From Boletus sp. NGJ (lineage: Eukaryota > Basidiomycota > Agaricomycetes > Boletales > Boletaceae): 64,000 nt of DNA. The number at the start of each line of letters is the position of its first letter. Within the stretch, counting starts at the first letter, position 1. The notes under the pieces are model-generated. The model was not told where the DNA came from. It searched no databases and saw only the letters and a program-made list of their open reading frames with translations. Made by a program: the position numbers and the translations under genes. The stretch is from the NCBI GenBank assembly GCA_019096195.1, contig JAGTXK010000031.1:1-64000 (forward strand), read 5' to 3'. This document shows positions 1 to 10,798 of this stretch, one piece after another.

Positions 1-249
1 GTGTCATTGTCATCATTTTCATCCACTGGGTGACCTGCTCCTGTCTGATGTACTTTTTGATGAACATGTGCCCCATGTATGCCATAGAATTGATTGATAA
101 GGTTGGGTGGTGCATTTTGATAGTTATCATCATATACACCATAGCATGCCTGTCTGAGAAATTGAAGATCCTTTAGTAAATCAGTGAGAAAAAATTAACA
201 GCCAGTCACAGATACAGTGGAGCTGATTATGAATGCACTTGTGGACTCC
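1..249. other. Unassigned flank left of solo LTR A1
   Basis: There is no intact gene. Read on the minus strand this stretch gives a loosely coding-like segment (residues such as PPNLINQFYGIHGA) that could be the far C-terminal part of the decayed integrase-core gene at 2101-3236, because the solo LTRs between them are simple insertions. The last five bases (ACTCC, 245-249) are the left target duplication of LTR A1. The assignment to the integrase gene is a guess. Confidence 0.3.
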
Positions 250-1245
250 TAAAATGTTCACACTTGATACCCATTATATATTTCTACCCTCACTACACTT
301 TTGCACTATCTGTAGACAATACTCCCACCTATCACCAACCAAACTCCCTCCTCGCTACACACATGAATATGCAACCTAGTCCCTATATGATACCACACTC
401 ATATCATACACCATCCTATCGTTTCGTATCCTTGCATTCCTCATCATATTCTTTATCATACGATACACCATACCATTGCCCATACCCATGCATGCTTTCA
501 CTAGCCATACTCCCATCATATCTGCCATTACAATACAATACCAAGTACAGGCCCACAAGCCTCTAAACTACACAAAACCCATGGACATACCTGATGCAGT
601 GCTTGGTATCCACACAAGGTTACTAATCAGGAGCTAGCCTCCAGATCACCCAACCGATAGGACTTGCCTCACAGCAGCCCTCCTTTTGATCCCCTGATTC
701 TCAGTTCACACCATAGATCATTGATGCCATCCCACGATGCCATCACAAGGCTATTTATTAGATCCACCATAGATACATTAGACAAGATCTGATCCATCTC
801 CTGATGTGATCTCATCTTGATACCTGATCTCATGATCAATTTATACAATGCCTTAAGCATTTCTTTCTCATTGCTCTTTCATTTCATCTCTGCATTCTAA
901 TCTATTGACTCCTTCTGATATATCACAACATAGCTGCATTTTATCATGTTATGGACTACCTTTCACTTACATACATATCACACATGCATTTCATTCCTGT
1001 TTATGTCTTTTTCGCTATTGGACACTAACACTTTCTTGTTCCTGTGATGTCATACCCAGTACCCATGATGTCATAGCATAGCACAGTCCATGCACTGCTG
1101 CCGGTAGTATATAAGTAGCTGGTAGAATACCATGTTTTTCCTTAGTCTTGATATTGCCTGTTGCTCTCTTGCACATTGTCTTAGTTGGCAACGCTTGAGA
1201 TATCAGGTATAGACTTCAGCCTTTGTTCATTGGTTGTTTCTTTCA
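250..1245 (+). mobile_element. Solo LTR, family A (copy A1)
   Basis: This 996-bp solo LTR is flanked by a perfect 5-bp duplication ACTCC (245-249 and 1246-1250). The right end is TTTCA; the left end has drifted from TG to TA. It aligns along its length with 29537-30624 and, inverted, with 36224-37198. A TATA-like TATATAAG near 1108 gives the sense direction. It has few CpG sites compared with A2, which suggests it is old. No internal region of this family lies in the window, so the superfamily cannot be told. Confidence 0.9.
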
Positions 1246-1585
1246 ACTCCAGTCATTAGTGTCTGGACCCGATATTGGATGGCAGTTCCACTCAAGTTGA
1301 AAATCACTACAGTCTTCATTGACAATGTCAAGGAAAAGTGTATGTAACAACCACAGGTGGATTGGATTGTGAGGATTCAGCATGAAGGATCTTTCAGGTC
1401 ATGTGAAAAACACATGCCAGCGCTGGGCAAATTGTGTTCTGACCTCAACCCACACATGTTCAATGTGTGAGTTGTGTGTTGAGCTAATCAATGGTCCCAG
1501 TCATTAGTAACCAACATGCATTCAGTGGTGGCACTCACAAGCTCCACATGAAAGATGTGCATCAAGTGCCTTTATTCATTATCAT
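1246..1585. other. Unassigned stretch between solo LTRs A1 and C1
   Basis: It begins with the ACTCC duplication of A1 and ends with the ATCAT duplication of C1. Since both LTRs are clean insertions, 1-249, 1251-1585 and 2101-3236 were once contiguous. The minus strand next to 1585 reads MIMNKG, which joins the integrase-like MI at 2101, so at least the right end belongs to that gene. The rest is too decayed to assign. Confidence 0.4.
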
Positions 1586-2095
1586 TGTTATATAGTAATA
1601 TGAACATTTTCAAACTTTTCAATCACAACCTTAGTTGCTTCTTTTCTCTTCATATTATATGATTAGTTATGTGACTACATGTGACCATGGGACTTACCAC
1701 ATGACTTATAGTCTAGACCCATCATGTAACCACCTCATGTATTTAATTACCATCTTGTTCACATTTTATCTATTCCCACAGTAAACACTGTCTTAATATT
1801 TTCACAGATGCTTCTTCACTATATCTACTTATAGTATTTCATCACATGCATAGCTTTGTCTGTGTGCATCCATGTAACATATATAAACTTATACTTAGAT
1901 GACTGGACTTCCCAGTCAAATCCACTTTGTTCACATCCTGATTCCATCATTGCCTTGACCTCTGGTCATTGTAGGTGTAAGGATTTGTTTGGACGAAACC
2001 CCCATACCCTCATTCCCTGAGCTAGGACCAGTGTAGCCTACAAGACTTTCCAAGCCTTGTGGATATTGTTCATTGAGAATAATGGTAATATAACA
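1586..2095 (+). mobile_element. Solo LTR, family C (copy C1, diverged)
   Basis: This 510-bp LTR starts TGTTATATAG, ends TATAACA and is flanked by ATCAT on both sides (1581-1585, 2096-2100). It aligns with the LTRs of element C at 47140 and 53066, sharing the CATTTTCAAACTTTTCAA start, the GTGACCATGGG block, the TATATAAACTTATAC promoter area and the AGGACCAGTGTAGCCTAC end block. It is clearly more diverged than those copies, so it is an older insertion. It interrupts the integrase-core gene. Confidence 0.9.
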
Positions 2096-2100
2096 ATCAT

Positions 2101-3236
2101 AAATGTTGCAACATTAAGGTTTTCACCACCTTGATCACCCCTTACCCTTGATGGCATTCCATATGTGGCAATTGAGTGCTTGAATAGATTTAGAACAGTT
2201 GTTGAACAGTTGTTGTCACTCACATGGAGTGCTGTAATCTGAGGGACAAGGTTAGCTAGCATGAAATATAAAGCAAGAATTATTATGCACTATTCAATAG
2301 AATCCATCAATCATTCCATGGATAACAATACCCCATTGGATTAGTTTATGGTGTCCGTTGACGTGCCAAGAGGCATTTGGATGTTTTACATAGTACTTGC
2401 ACTGCTTTTTTATCTTTTGATTATACAGTATTTGATCCACTCTGTCCAACCAGTGTAGAGAATGGGATACTCTGGAATATTGTATGTGATAGCCATGTTG
2501 TCACAAGAAACTCATGATGCAATGCATATCCATTTCTAGTCATTTGGTCTTGAAATGAGCTATCAATTGATTGAGTTTGCTGTTGCTTAACAAGGAGTAC
2601 TTCCATGTTGCTTCATGTATAGGCAAAGTGTATTTCAATGAACTTCAAAAACATTAGCAAGTTCCATCAACTTGATATGATGGGAATTCAAAGTTGCTTC
2701 ATGAAGAAAAGCCAAGTCAATTTTTTTCGAATAGCCTCATTGCCCAGTGTGAAGATTACTGACAGGCTGTGGGATTATAAAATTAGGGTCAGGTCTATAA
2801 TCAAGGCATCATTAGCTGTTTGTGGCAGCAGATAAAAAACTTATTGGTTTTGTATGCCATCTTGATAACTTGAGAGGCCATAGAACAGGTGGCTGAGCTG
2901 AGTTGCAACTTGTGTGAGCCAACCATTTAGCTCTGATGTAGAGTCTTCAATTGCTTGAAGAACTGGAACAGCACCATTTCTAATGGCATTAAGGTGGAAT
3001 GTGAGCTGAAGGACATCAGCATCCTCTTGGTTGAACAACTGGACAGCATGGCAACAGATATCAGAATATCATGTGTCCTAAGGATGTCAGGTGAATTCTT
3101 GGTAGTTTGTGGAAGTGGTGGTAATATCTGGGCTATTGTAGTTGCCATCAACCTACACAATGGTTGGTTATTGATGAGCCTGATGGCACTTGGGGAGGAA
3201 AATAAAATTACTATTATAATTGGGGAATGCAGTGAT
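2101..3236 (-). pseudogene. Decayed integrase-core (DDE/rve-like) domain gene
   Basis: The minus strand carries recognisable blocks of the basidiomycete integrase-core-domain protein. An N-terminal part near 2930-3160 is followed by a mid part near 2420-2606 and then the core: NASWHVNGHHKLIQWG near 2320-2385 (first catalytic Asp area changed to Asn: the usual form is HxDGHHKL) and IATYGMPSRVRGDQGGENLN near 2110-2190. Proteins of this type occur as single ORFs or transposon-like genes in mushrooms. The frame is broken by several stops and shifts. Solo LTR C1 cuts it just after VATFMI and element B borders its other end. Whether it was a Ginger-like transposon or a domesticated gene cannot be told here. 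Confidence 0.7.
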
Positions 3237-4098
3237 TGTTATGCCTGTGTAACTTGGTGACACGTTTCCAAGTAATTGACCTCCTAGTTGATTACTGGAC
3301 TAGCTGAACTTGAGCAAATAGCTCCCTAGGCCTGAGTTCCCTAGGTATGGGGACTGATAGCTAGCTTTACACAGAGTCTCTCTTGGGGTTGGAGCCTTCT
3401 CTATGATCAATGGCTTAGTCTTGGGCTTGAGTGATAGTGGCACAGTCCTATCAGTGCAGAACCCTCTCTGTGTTGGTGTCACCGCTGGTTAAGCACGCGA
3501 GGGGGTAGTGAGGATACTGCACAAGTGCAAAGTGATTACAAGGAGTATCACAAGCACAAGTGTGATCACTTCCAGAGTGGGTGCAGATGTCTGAAGTGAT
3601 GTGGAACGTGAGTTGGGTAGATTACACGGGATGTGGTGTAGATCAAGGTTGGGAGATATAGGGGAATCAGCTAACTATATATAGGGCTTTCCCCCTTTAG
3701 GGCAGGCATAAGTGGAGTTATTATAAATAGGAAAGAGAATCAAATCAGAAATGAGGCTGGAAGTGATGGGATATAGGCTATGTATAAGAGAGCATAGTCA
3801 AGGAGGCCGTGTTTGATATGAAGCATAGGTTTAAAAGTAAAATGGGAAATGAAAGAGACACAGGATGGAGAGGATAGCCATCAGAGAGATCTGGGATCTC
3901 GCAGATGGCTGTTCACCACCTTAGAAGGCAGTGTCATCGAGGGAAGTACTGAGTGCCAGGTGTTCTCCCATAAGAAAGCTTTTCCATGTTGTCTTCAAGG
4001 AGTTGAATGAGAGGTCTCCCCACAAGTCATTGATGACTGGGAATGGAGGGAGTATGAAAGGGAGGGAAAAAGGTGTACCCCCTTCATTATCCATAACA
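3237..4098 (-). repeat. 3' LTR of element B
   Basis: 862 bp, TGTTATGCC...CCATAACA. Compared by eye with the 5' LTR, the first ~215 bp are about 87% identical while the remaining ~690 bp are about 97% identical, an uneven pattern. The TATA-like CTATATATAG (near 3673) fits a minus-strand promoter. The extra ORF upstream reads into this LTR as far as 3921. Confidence 0.9.
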
Positions 4099-5344
4099 TT
4101 ACCCTCCTTGTAGTCCTGAAGTTCCATCTCAGGAACTGTTATCTCTGTTGTTGATGAGGTAGTTGGAGAGATCTCAAGAGGAGTCAAGTAGGTGGTCTTG
4201 GGTTCCTGGGGGACAGATGGAGGTCCTGTATCCCATAATCCCATAGCAAGTGCATTGTCATCTGGGGCAACAACATTGCACATGTCCAGGGGCAACCATG
4301 TGACAGAATGGATAGGTGTATTGAGGGCAGTCGGGTTGTAGGTGCAATGTACTTCCACATTTGAAACACCGGGGTCGGTGGAGAAAACTGTTAGGAGGGG
4401 GGCGGTTGGTGAATCCTATGGGATTGGGATGACCATCCACTATGCTGGTATGGTTGGCAAGAGGGGTGTCTCTTGTGGGTTTGGCATGAGAAAGGGCAGG
4501 AGAGAGAGGGCTCCTCATTGTAGTTGTTCCCAGTGGAGGGGGAATACAGGTCATATAGAGATGGGAGAGTCCCAAGGAGAAGAGGACAGTTTTGGCCCAA
4601 TGTAGTTGTCAAGGTGGTTCTGAAATGGCTGGTTCTGGTATGGTGGAGGTGTTTTGCTGGGAGGAATTTGAAGCATCAATGGGGAAGTTGATAAGAGTTT
4701 GTTCTGAATCTCCTATTGTCAATCCAGCTGTTCTTGGAGTCCCCTCATGGTTTCCATTAACGTTTGAATTTCCCAATTGAGTGGGAAAAGGGAATGGAGT
4801 TCTGGCCCTATGACTACATGAGTTGCCTGAGGATGGGTCTGTAGGGGCAAAGAAAACTTCTCTTTGTTCATCGGACAACATGAAGAGAATGGGTTGGAGA
4901 CTTCAAGAGATGAGGGAGAGTGGGAGTAGGGATATGGAAAAATCAATTCCCCCAATATAGAGGAGGTTGAGGAGGAGATCCCAGAGGTAGAGGAGTTCAA
5001 CGGTGGTGGTGAGGGTCTCCTGTGAGGGAGTCTCACTTGTTGAGCTCCAGGCAGTCCCGGCGCGAATGGTGTGAAGGGCCACATAGACTTTGGAAGCATG
5101 GGTCACTTGAATCAATGTATCGTTTGCTGAGAAGAGAGGAAGTCCTTCAAGAGCATGAAGGGTTTCGGTACTTTCAAGAATGATAGCATAGAAAGTTCAT
5201 CGGATGAAGACTGGGAGACATTGGATTCTTTGGGAGAGGGGAATCTGGGCCATCCACTAGTACTCATGGTGATATGGGCAGTAGTTGATGTGGCAAAAGC
5301 ACCTGTGGGTGGAGGTGTGTTGAGGAATATCAAGGTCAGAGTAA
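3921..5344 (-). pseudogene. Extra 3' ORF region of element B (zinc-knuckle protein, runs into LTR)
   Basis: This lies where sequence downstream of integrase is expected in sense order. Minus-strand readings are rich in Pro, Ser and Thr and include a cysteine cluster, CFKCGSTLHLQPDCPQYTYP (about 4300-4400), of zinc-knuckle type, followed by a second Cys/His group. The last readable stretch, starting around EMELQDYKEGNVM (about 4090-4130), crosses the LTR edge and continues inside the LTR to 3921. The same MELQDY-EGNVM junction recurs in the truncated B2 copy at 54577. The protein resembles no family I can name; a nucleic-acid-binding role is inferred from the knuckles only. Fossil with several breaks. 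Confidence 0.6.
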
Positions 5345-5929
5345 TGTTACAACTACCCTGGGTAAGAATAGGCATCAACTTGGATGGTCAAGTAGTGATG
5401 AGCTACTAGGGTTGTAGGAGGTAGCTTGATGAGCTACGAGACAGAGAATCCCTTGATAGGGTCAAGGGTTCTACAACAGAGGGTCTTCCTCGTCGTAGGG
5501 TCAAGGGTTCAATGACAAAGGGTCTTCCTTGTTGTAGTCGAGGGTTCACTCAAGGGAGTGAAGTCGAGACACAGAAGAAGTGTTCACTCAAAGTAGAACA
5601 ATGACTTATAGAGGTCCAGAGGAACAATGATGAAAGTTCACCAAGTAGGTGTAAATTGCAGGATCGACTATGGAGGTAGGGTTTATATACATACTAAGAG
5701 TGGGAAAAGGATGAGTAAGCCACAGCACCGGAGAGATCCTATGGAGTGGGAAATAGAAGGGATCTTCCATATAAAGTCAGCGTAGAAGTACAGGTTGTGC
5801 AAGGGGTGCAAGGGTGGGCCTTGGCTACACGGAGTCCCACTGTGTAGCAAATGGTCCAAGGGAAGTTAGGAGGACGAGGTAAGAACAAGGACGACTAGCA
5901 AGAAGAAAGAAAAGGAGAGAATCGTAACA
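5345..5929 (-). repeat. 3' LTR of D1
   Basis: 585 bp, TGTTACAACTACCC...GAATCGTAACA. It holds two tandem copies of a GGTCAAGGGTTC...GGGTCTTCC motif near 5458-5530. TATATACATAC near 5692 is the likely promoter area. Confidence 0.92.
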
Positions 5930-6293
5930 TTACCCCCTGTTATACACAAAGTACCACTGAGCAATTTTAGTCCAAAGCATGGTAGGACCCACAGGGGGAT
6001 CTGGTCATGTTACTCATAGCGGCACTGTCAAAGATGTCCGGTTCATTGTAAGGGTCCGTCGGTGCGGTAGGATGGTTGTGGTGTGTAACCTCCATGGTAA
6101 GGCAATGGAGGAAGGAGCAGCGGCAGGTGAGATGAGCACTGTGGATGGGGGGTGGAGGAGGTACACGCCAAATTAAATGAGGTGAAGATGAGGTTTGGCT
6201 GGATGATGATGACGAAGTGGACGGAGTCTGTGGGTTCAGACAACGAGGTAGGGGACAGCGTGCTTGTGTGTGACCGGGTTCCCAACGCAAGCA

Positions 6294-7127
6294 TTAGGGG
6301 CATTGATAGACGGGGCAGTGGATGTGCAAGTGACCTAGATGGTGACATTGATAGCAGGCCTCGGAGTAGTGAGGGTGAGAGGGTCCTAAGGGGACCACTC
6401 CGTCACAACCTGTCCAGTAAGCTTCTTCGCGGCAGACGACCGTGAGTTCTTTGTTGCTGAGAGGGGACGATGAGGCGGATGGCGAGGAGGGTGCGGGGAT
6501 CATTACTGGGACGGGACGGTTGGCTAAGTCTCTCATGTATCTGTCGAGGTCATCTAGGAGCTCGACAGCTCTGAGCTGATGGAGGGCGTTAAGGAGCACT
6601 GCCTTGAGTTCACTGGAAATGCCCTGGAGGCGAAGTTGGGTTAGGGAAAGGTGGGCGTTGGCAGTGGTGCGATTGGCGATGGACTCCAGGTTGGCTGCTT
6701 GCAAATACACTTTGTAAAGGGAATATAAGGGGGAGGTATAGTTCAAGTGGGCCCCAAGTCCTAGTGCCATGCGTGGGTCTTCAAGATTCTCTGTGAGGCG
6801 AGTGACCTCAGCTAGGTCTGGGAAGTCATTGCGTAGGCGTGTGGCATAAATGGGGACGTCTACCGACATGATTAGTGTGGGGGTAGAAGCTAGCAAGATC
6901 AGTGTTGGTGGGCGTGGAAGGCAAGATTCGCCGCGGGGAGAAGGTAATAGAGGAGAATTAGGATGAAAGTAGTCATCAAGAGGGGAGCTAGAACGCGAGA
7001 GTGATGAAGGAGAGGAGAGAGTAGGAGATATAGTACGGCTACCAGGTATTGTAGGAAGAATATGTGAGGAGGGAGACATGGTGGCATCAGGGAAGGTCAT
7101 TGTGTTGGTGGTGAGGGGAATGATCAT
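6294..7127 (-). CDS. Extra 3' ORF of D1: Ser/Pro-rich protein with zinc knuckle
   Basis: This 277-codon ORF lies downstream of integrase in sense order, before the 3' LTR. The N-terminal ~70 residues are Ser/Pro/Leu-rich, the middle (~80-200) is helix-rich with a run on Arg and Leu, and the C-terminus carries CYQCHHLGHLHIHCPVYQC, a CCHC-type knuckle with further cysteines. More Cys-rich sequence of the same kind follows at 5967-6290 in another frame. The arrangement parallels the extra ORF of element B. Function is unknown; a second gag-like or nucleic-acid-binding protein is a plausible guess. The start is the ATG at 7127, and no better one is visible. Confidence 0.7.
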   Translation of the reverse strand: MIIPLTTNTMTFPDATMSPSSHILPTIPGSRTISPTLSSPSSLSRSSSPLDDYFHPNSPLLPSPRGESCLPRPPTLILLASTPTLIMSVDVPIYATRLRNDFPDLAEVTRLTENLEDPRMALGLGAHLNYTSPLYSLYKVYLQAANLESIANRTTANAHLSLTQLRLQGISSELKAVLLNALHQLRAVELLDDLDRYMRDLANRPVPVMIPAPSSPSASSSPLSNKELTVVCREEAYWTGCDGVVPLGPSHPHYSEACYQCHHLGHLHIHCPVYQCP

Positions 7128-7504
7128 GGTACAATTTTGAGCACGGTGATGGAGGGGAACGTCCTAGGGTGACATTTCTTATAGTCGAGCAGAGCAGACT
7201 TGGCATGTTTCAGATCCCGTTCGGGGACCCATGAGTCTTCTTCTGCAGAGTACCCTTTTCATCGGATCAGGAAGGAATGGCGAGACAGGGAGCCACGATG
7301 TCATAGGACTTTATCAATTTCATATTCCTCTTCACCGGCTATCAAGTCAGGTGGTGGTTTTATGAAATGTTTGCCGTATGTGGCATTCTCATGACATGGG
7401 GAGAGGAGCGAGGCATGGAAGACTGGGTGGATCTTCCATGTGGTTGGGAGGCAGAGTTTGTAGACGATGGGGGACAGGACATGCGTGATGGTAAATGGAC
7501 CTTC

Positions 7505-8239
7505 TCACTTCGGTGTGAACTTCGGGTCAGCGATGGAGTGTTTCAGGTTTCTGGCTTCTAGCCAGACCTTGTCACCTTTCTTGAACGGGGTGAAGTGATG
7601 GTGAGTGCAAGAGGCCATGACCTGTCGTGTAAGTTTGTGCACTGCTAGGGCTTCGTCCCTGGTGGCGGAAAGTTTCTGGATGCATTCCTCCAGAGCAGGA
7701 ATTGTGGAGTCAGGGACAACCAATGGGAGGGCATGGGGTTCGTAACCCATGAGGAGGAAGAACGGGGATTGCCCGGTGACGGAGTCGGGTTGGTGGTTGT
7801 GGATGAATTCGGTGTGGGAGATCTTCTCGGCCCAAGTAGTGGGTTCGTTGCCGCAGGAGATCTGGAGGTAGGTTTCGATTTCCTGATTGACCCATTCCGT
7901 TTCTCCGTCAGATTGGGGGTGGTAAGCAGTGGAGAGGGAAAGGTCATATTTCAGGAGTTTTCCAAGTTCTTTGGCAAAGGCCGAGGCGAACTGGGGTCCT
8001 TGGTCAGAGATAATTTTGTCGTAGAGGGCAAAGTGGAGGTACACTTTGTGGAAGAAAAGGGTTGCAATCCCTTCCACAGTCACTGATTTCTTCATAGGGC
8101 AAAGAATTACCCCCTTTGTAAGCCCATGGTCAACCACGACCAACAGGGAATCAAAGCCAGAGGACGGGGGCAAGTCGGTGATGAGGTCACAGGATACCTG
8201 GAGAAAGGGAAGTGAGGTGGTGGAGCAGATGGGGTTCAA
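7505..8239 (-). CDS. D1 integrase core
   Basis: This 244-codon open stretch holds the Gypsy integrase core: DLPPSSGFDSLLVVVDH (first Asp region), ISDQGPQFAS (second Asp), AYHPQSDGETEWVNQEIE (Glu region), then the YEPHALP and KKGDKVWLEARNL segments typical of the C-terminal part. The integrase would insert the cDNA copy in the nucleus. No chromodomain is visible after it; instead the extra ORF follows. Fossil, part of a broken polyprotein. Confidence 0.88.
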   Translation of the reverse strand: MNPICSTTSLPFLQVSCDLITDLPPSSGFDSLLVVVDHGLTKGVILCPMKKSVTVEGIATLFFHKVYLHFALYDKIISDQGPQFASAFAKELGKLLKYDLSLSTAYHPQSDGETEWVNQEIETYLQISCGNEPTTWAEKISHTEFIHNHQPDSVTGQSPFFLLMGYEPHALPLVVPDSTIPALEECIQKLSATRDEALAVHKLTRQVMASCTHHHFTPFKKGDKVWLEARNLKHSIADPKFTPK

Positions 8240-8422
8240 GGGGGGGATGGTGGGGTGAGTGTTTGCCTTGTTCTGCTGGCACGAAGGGCAGCCAGATATG
8301 TAAGCGTGAACATAGGAGGCCAGGCCAGGCCACCAGAAGTTGGCGGAGACAAGCTGTTGGGTTTTCTGGTAGCCGAGATGGCCAGCTGACTCATGGTCAT
8401 GGCAGTGTTGGAGAACCGAATG

Positions 8423-9124
8423 TCAGAGGGAATCGTCGGGGGGGATGTAGACGCAGTTGCAATAGGACAGAAGGCTATCTAGGTATGACCAATCAGAGAG
8501 GCGGGCGTGAAGGAATGTAGGTGCAGAGGTGTCTGTCACTTGGAGGTGTTGGAGGACGAGGGGGTCGGACAGGGAGGACTGCTGGATGAGGGAGGCCAAT
8601 GAGGTGTCAATTAGATTGACGAACATGAAAGGGGGAAGGAGGGTAACACCCTCGTTGTCGGCATCGGTCATCGGGATAAGATCGGGACAATGGGAAAGGG
8701 CATCTGGGCTGGTGAGGAGGCGGCCGGGGACGTGGATGATCTTGAGATCAAAATTGGTGAGGTCGAGGAGCCAGCAGGCTTGCTGGCGATTGAGGTTCTG
8801 AGGGGACTTAAAGTACAATAGGTTTTTGTGATCAGTAAAAACCTGTATGGGGAAGGGGGAGCCATATAGGTAGTGGCGCCATGATTTCAGCCCGCAGATG
8901 ATGGCAAGGAGTTCGCAGTCATAAATGTCATAGTTCCACTCAGCGGGAGAGAAGGACTGTGAGAGGTATGAGCAGGGGTGCCAGTCACTGTTGGCATCGG
9001 TCTGTAGGAGGATGGTGCCTGTGGCGTACTTCGAGGTGTCTGTGGCGACGGCGAAGGGGGCGGAGAAGTCTGGCAGGTGAAGGACTGGTTTTGCCAGGAA
9101 GAGACATTTAAGGTGGTTGAACAC
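8423..9124 (-). CDS. D1 RNase H and start of integrase (H2C2 area)
   Basis: 233 codons. The start includes the RT thumb/connection, PFAVATDTSKYATGTILLQTD, then YDIYDCELLAIICGLKSWRHYL, FTDHKNLLYF and HVPGRLLTSPDALSH, which are the RNase H landmarks of Ty3/Gypsy pol. The tail leads toward the integrase zinc-binding area. In life it degrades the RNA template during reverse transcription. Confidence 0.88.
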   Translation of the reverse strand: MFNHLKCLFLAKPVLHLPDFSAPFAVATDTSKYATGTILLQTDANSDWHPCSYLSQSFSPAEWNYDIYDCELLAIICGLKSWRHYLYGSPFPIQVFTDHKNLLYFKSPQNLNRQQACWLLDLTNFDLKIIHVPGRLLTSPDALSHCPDLIPMTDADNEGVTLLPPFMFVNLIDTSLASLIQQSSLSDPLVLQHLQVTDTSAPTFLHARLSDWSYLDSLLSYCNCVYIPPDDSL

Positions 9125-9247
9125 ATCCTGGCATTTGCTCGACCAAGCCCAGGGTTGGTTGAGCTTCGTGAGGTCAATGAGGGGGCGGGTGATTGTGGAG
9201 TAGTCCAGGATGAATCAATGGTAGAAGTTGGTGAAGCTGAGAAATGA

Positions 9248-10477
9248 TCAGACTCCGGTAACTTTGGTGGAGGCAGGCCACTTGGCGATCCTGTCAAGCT
9301 TGACGGGGTCCATAGCCAACTGGTTAGGGCAGACAATCATCCCGAGGTATTCCACCTCGTTGGTGGTGAAGGTACACTTCTCAAGCTTGAGGTGGAGGTC
9401 GAGCTCGGTCATGCGTTGGAGGACGCGTTTGGTTTGTTCGGTGTGCAGGGTATCGTCTGGGGAGAAGATGAGGAGGTCATCCATATAAATGATGAGCCAT
9501 CCTTCAGCGATCATGTCTCGGAAGGAGTCATTCATGAATCATTGGAAAGTCACGGGGGAGTTGCACAGGCCGAAGAACATGACAGTGGGTTCATAGAGGC
9601 CTTGGTGCGTGATGAAAGCGGCTTTCCACTGGTGGCTGTCTTTGATGTGTACATTGTTATACCCCCAGCGGACATCAAATTTAGTGAAGGTTGTCGCCCC
9701 CTTGAGCTTGTCGATGAGATTAGAGACTAAGGGGAGAGGGTAGGCGTCACGAACGGTGTGTCCGTTGATGTACTGGTAGTCTTGGCATGGGCGGAGATCG
9801 CCGTTCTTTTTCTTGCCGAAGAAGAAGGGGGAAGCTTGGGGAGAGGTTGACAGGCGGATTTTTCCCATCTTAAGGTGTTCATCAAGGAACTCTTCGGTCA
9901 CTTTCTGTTCATGGGGGGAGAGAGGGTATACCTTCCCGATCTTTGGGACAAAAGTTTCCTTGACGTTGATTTCATGGTCATACAGGCACGATGGGGGAAC
10001 ATGGTTAGTGGCCTCTTTTGAAAAGACGGAGGCATAGTCAGCATATGCTGCAGGGAGGGTTGGCTTAGGTTTTGCCTTCTCGGCAGCTTCTGCGAGTTCA
10101 GTGGCGACCATGATTTTGGCGACGATGGAGGAGGCAACATATTTGTATTCTCCTCGGATGATCCGGTGCATGACGCGGTTCCAGTTCACGTTTCGTAGGT
10201 ACTCTCGCTCTTTGGTTTCCTTCTGGAGGAAGCTGTGGAGGTGGTGACAGGTCTGAAGGTTTATGTCGACGTGGCCTGGTTGGGACGAGGGTTCATCTGC
10301 TTCGGCGGGGGTGGGTCTGGTCCTCGTGTGATAGAGGTTGGCAGACTGGTCAAGGGTTTCATCAAGGGTGAGGGTGTTAGCTGCCCAGTCAATGGTCGGA
10401 TTACAAGAGTGGAGCCAAGGTTGGCCAAGGATGACGTTCTCTTGTCCACAGGAGATGACATGGAGGGTCGTCCTCAT
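9248..10477 (-). CDS. D1 reverse transcriptase (with protease tail)
   Basis: Ty3/Gypsy RT landmarks are clear. In order: VILGQPWLHSCNPTIDW (end of protease), YDHEINVKETFVPKIGKVYP (linker), ASPFFFGKKKNGDLRPCQDY (fingers), [52 protein letters not shown], and the catalytic YMDDLLIFSPD (around 9470-9500). The order and spacing match chromovirus-type pol. The stretch is fossil and lies in more than one reading frame. Confidence 0.88.
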
Positions 10478-10579
10478 GAAGATGCCCTTGATGTTAACGA
10501 AGAGGTCACAGGTGAACTTGATGTCTCCGTTCTTGTTGAATGAGGTGTCTGCGTTCCGAATGCGGATGGGGGTGTGGAG

Positions 10580-10798
10580 TCATGTAGTTGGGAGTTTATG
10601 TTTTCGCATGAACTGGTAGTCAATGCAGGAGATTTCTGCACCACCGTCCACAAGGGCTCTGGTATCGACGGCTTTCTTAGCGTGTGCAGGGACGAGGAGT
10701 TGAATAGGGATATGAATGCCTTTCAATTTCAACTCTACTGTTACAGCGGCACAACTAAGAGAAGGGGAAACATGCATTGAAGGTGTTTTCCATTTCAA
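10580..10798 (-). CDS. D1 retropepsin-like protease start
   Basis: A short open stretch carrying DTRALVDGGAEISCIDYQF, the aspartic-protease active-site region of Gypsy elements, preceded by IPIQLLVPAHAKKAVDT. It overlaps the end of gag by four bases. The protease would cut the Gag-Pol precursor. Confidence 0.75.
   Translation of the reverse strand: MKWKTPSMHVSPSLSCAAVTVELKLKGIHIPIQLLVPAHAKKAVDTRALVDGGAEISCIDYQFMRKHKLPTT

Noticed and set aside
4342-4605. Plus-strand ORFs across the B extra-ORF region (also 4592-4780 and 5155-5409)
   Set aside because: No motifs; the knuckle-bearing minus frames explain the region better.
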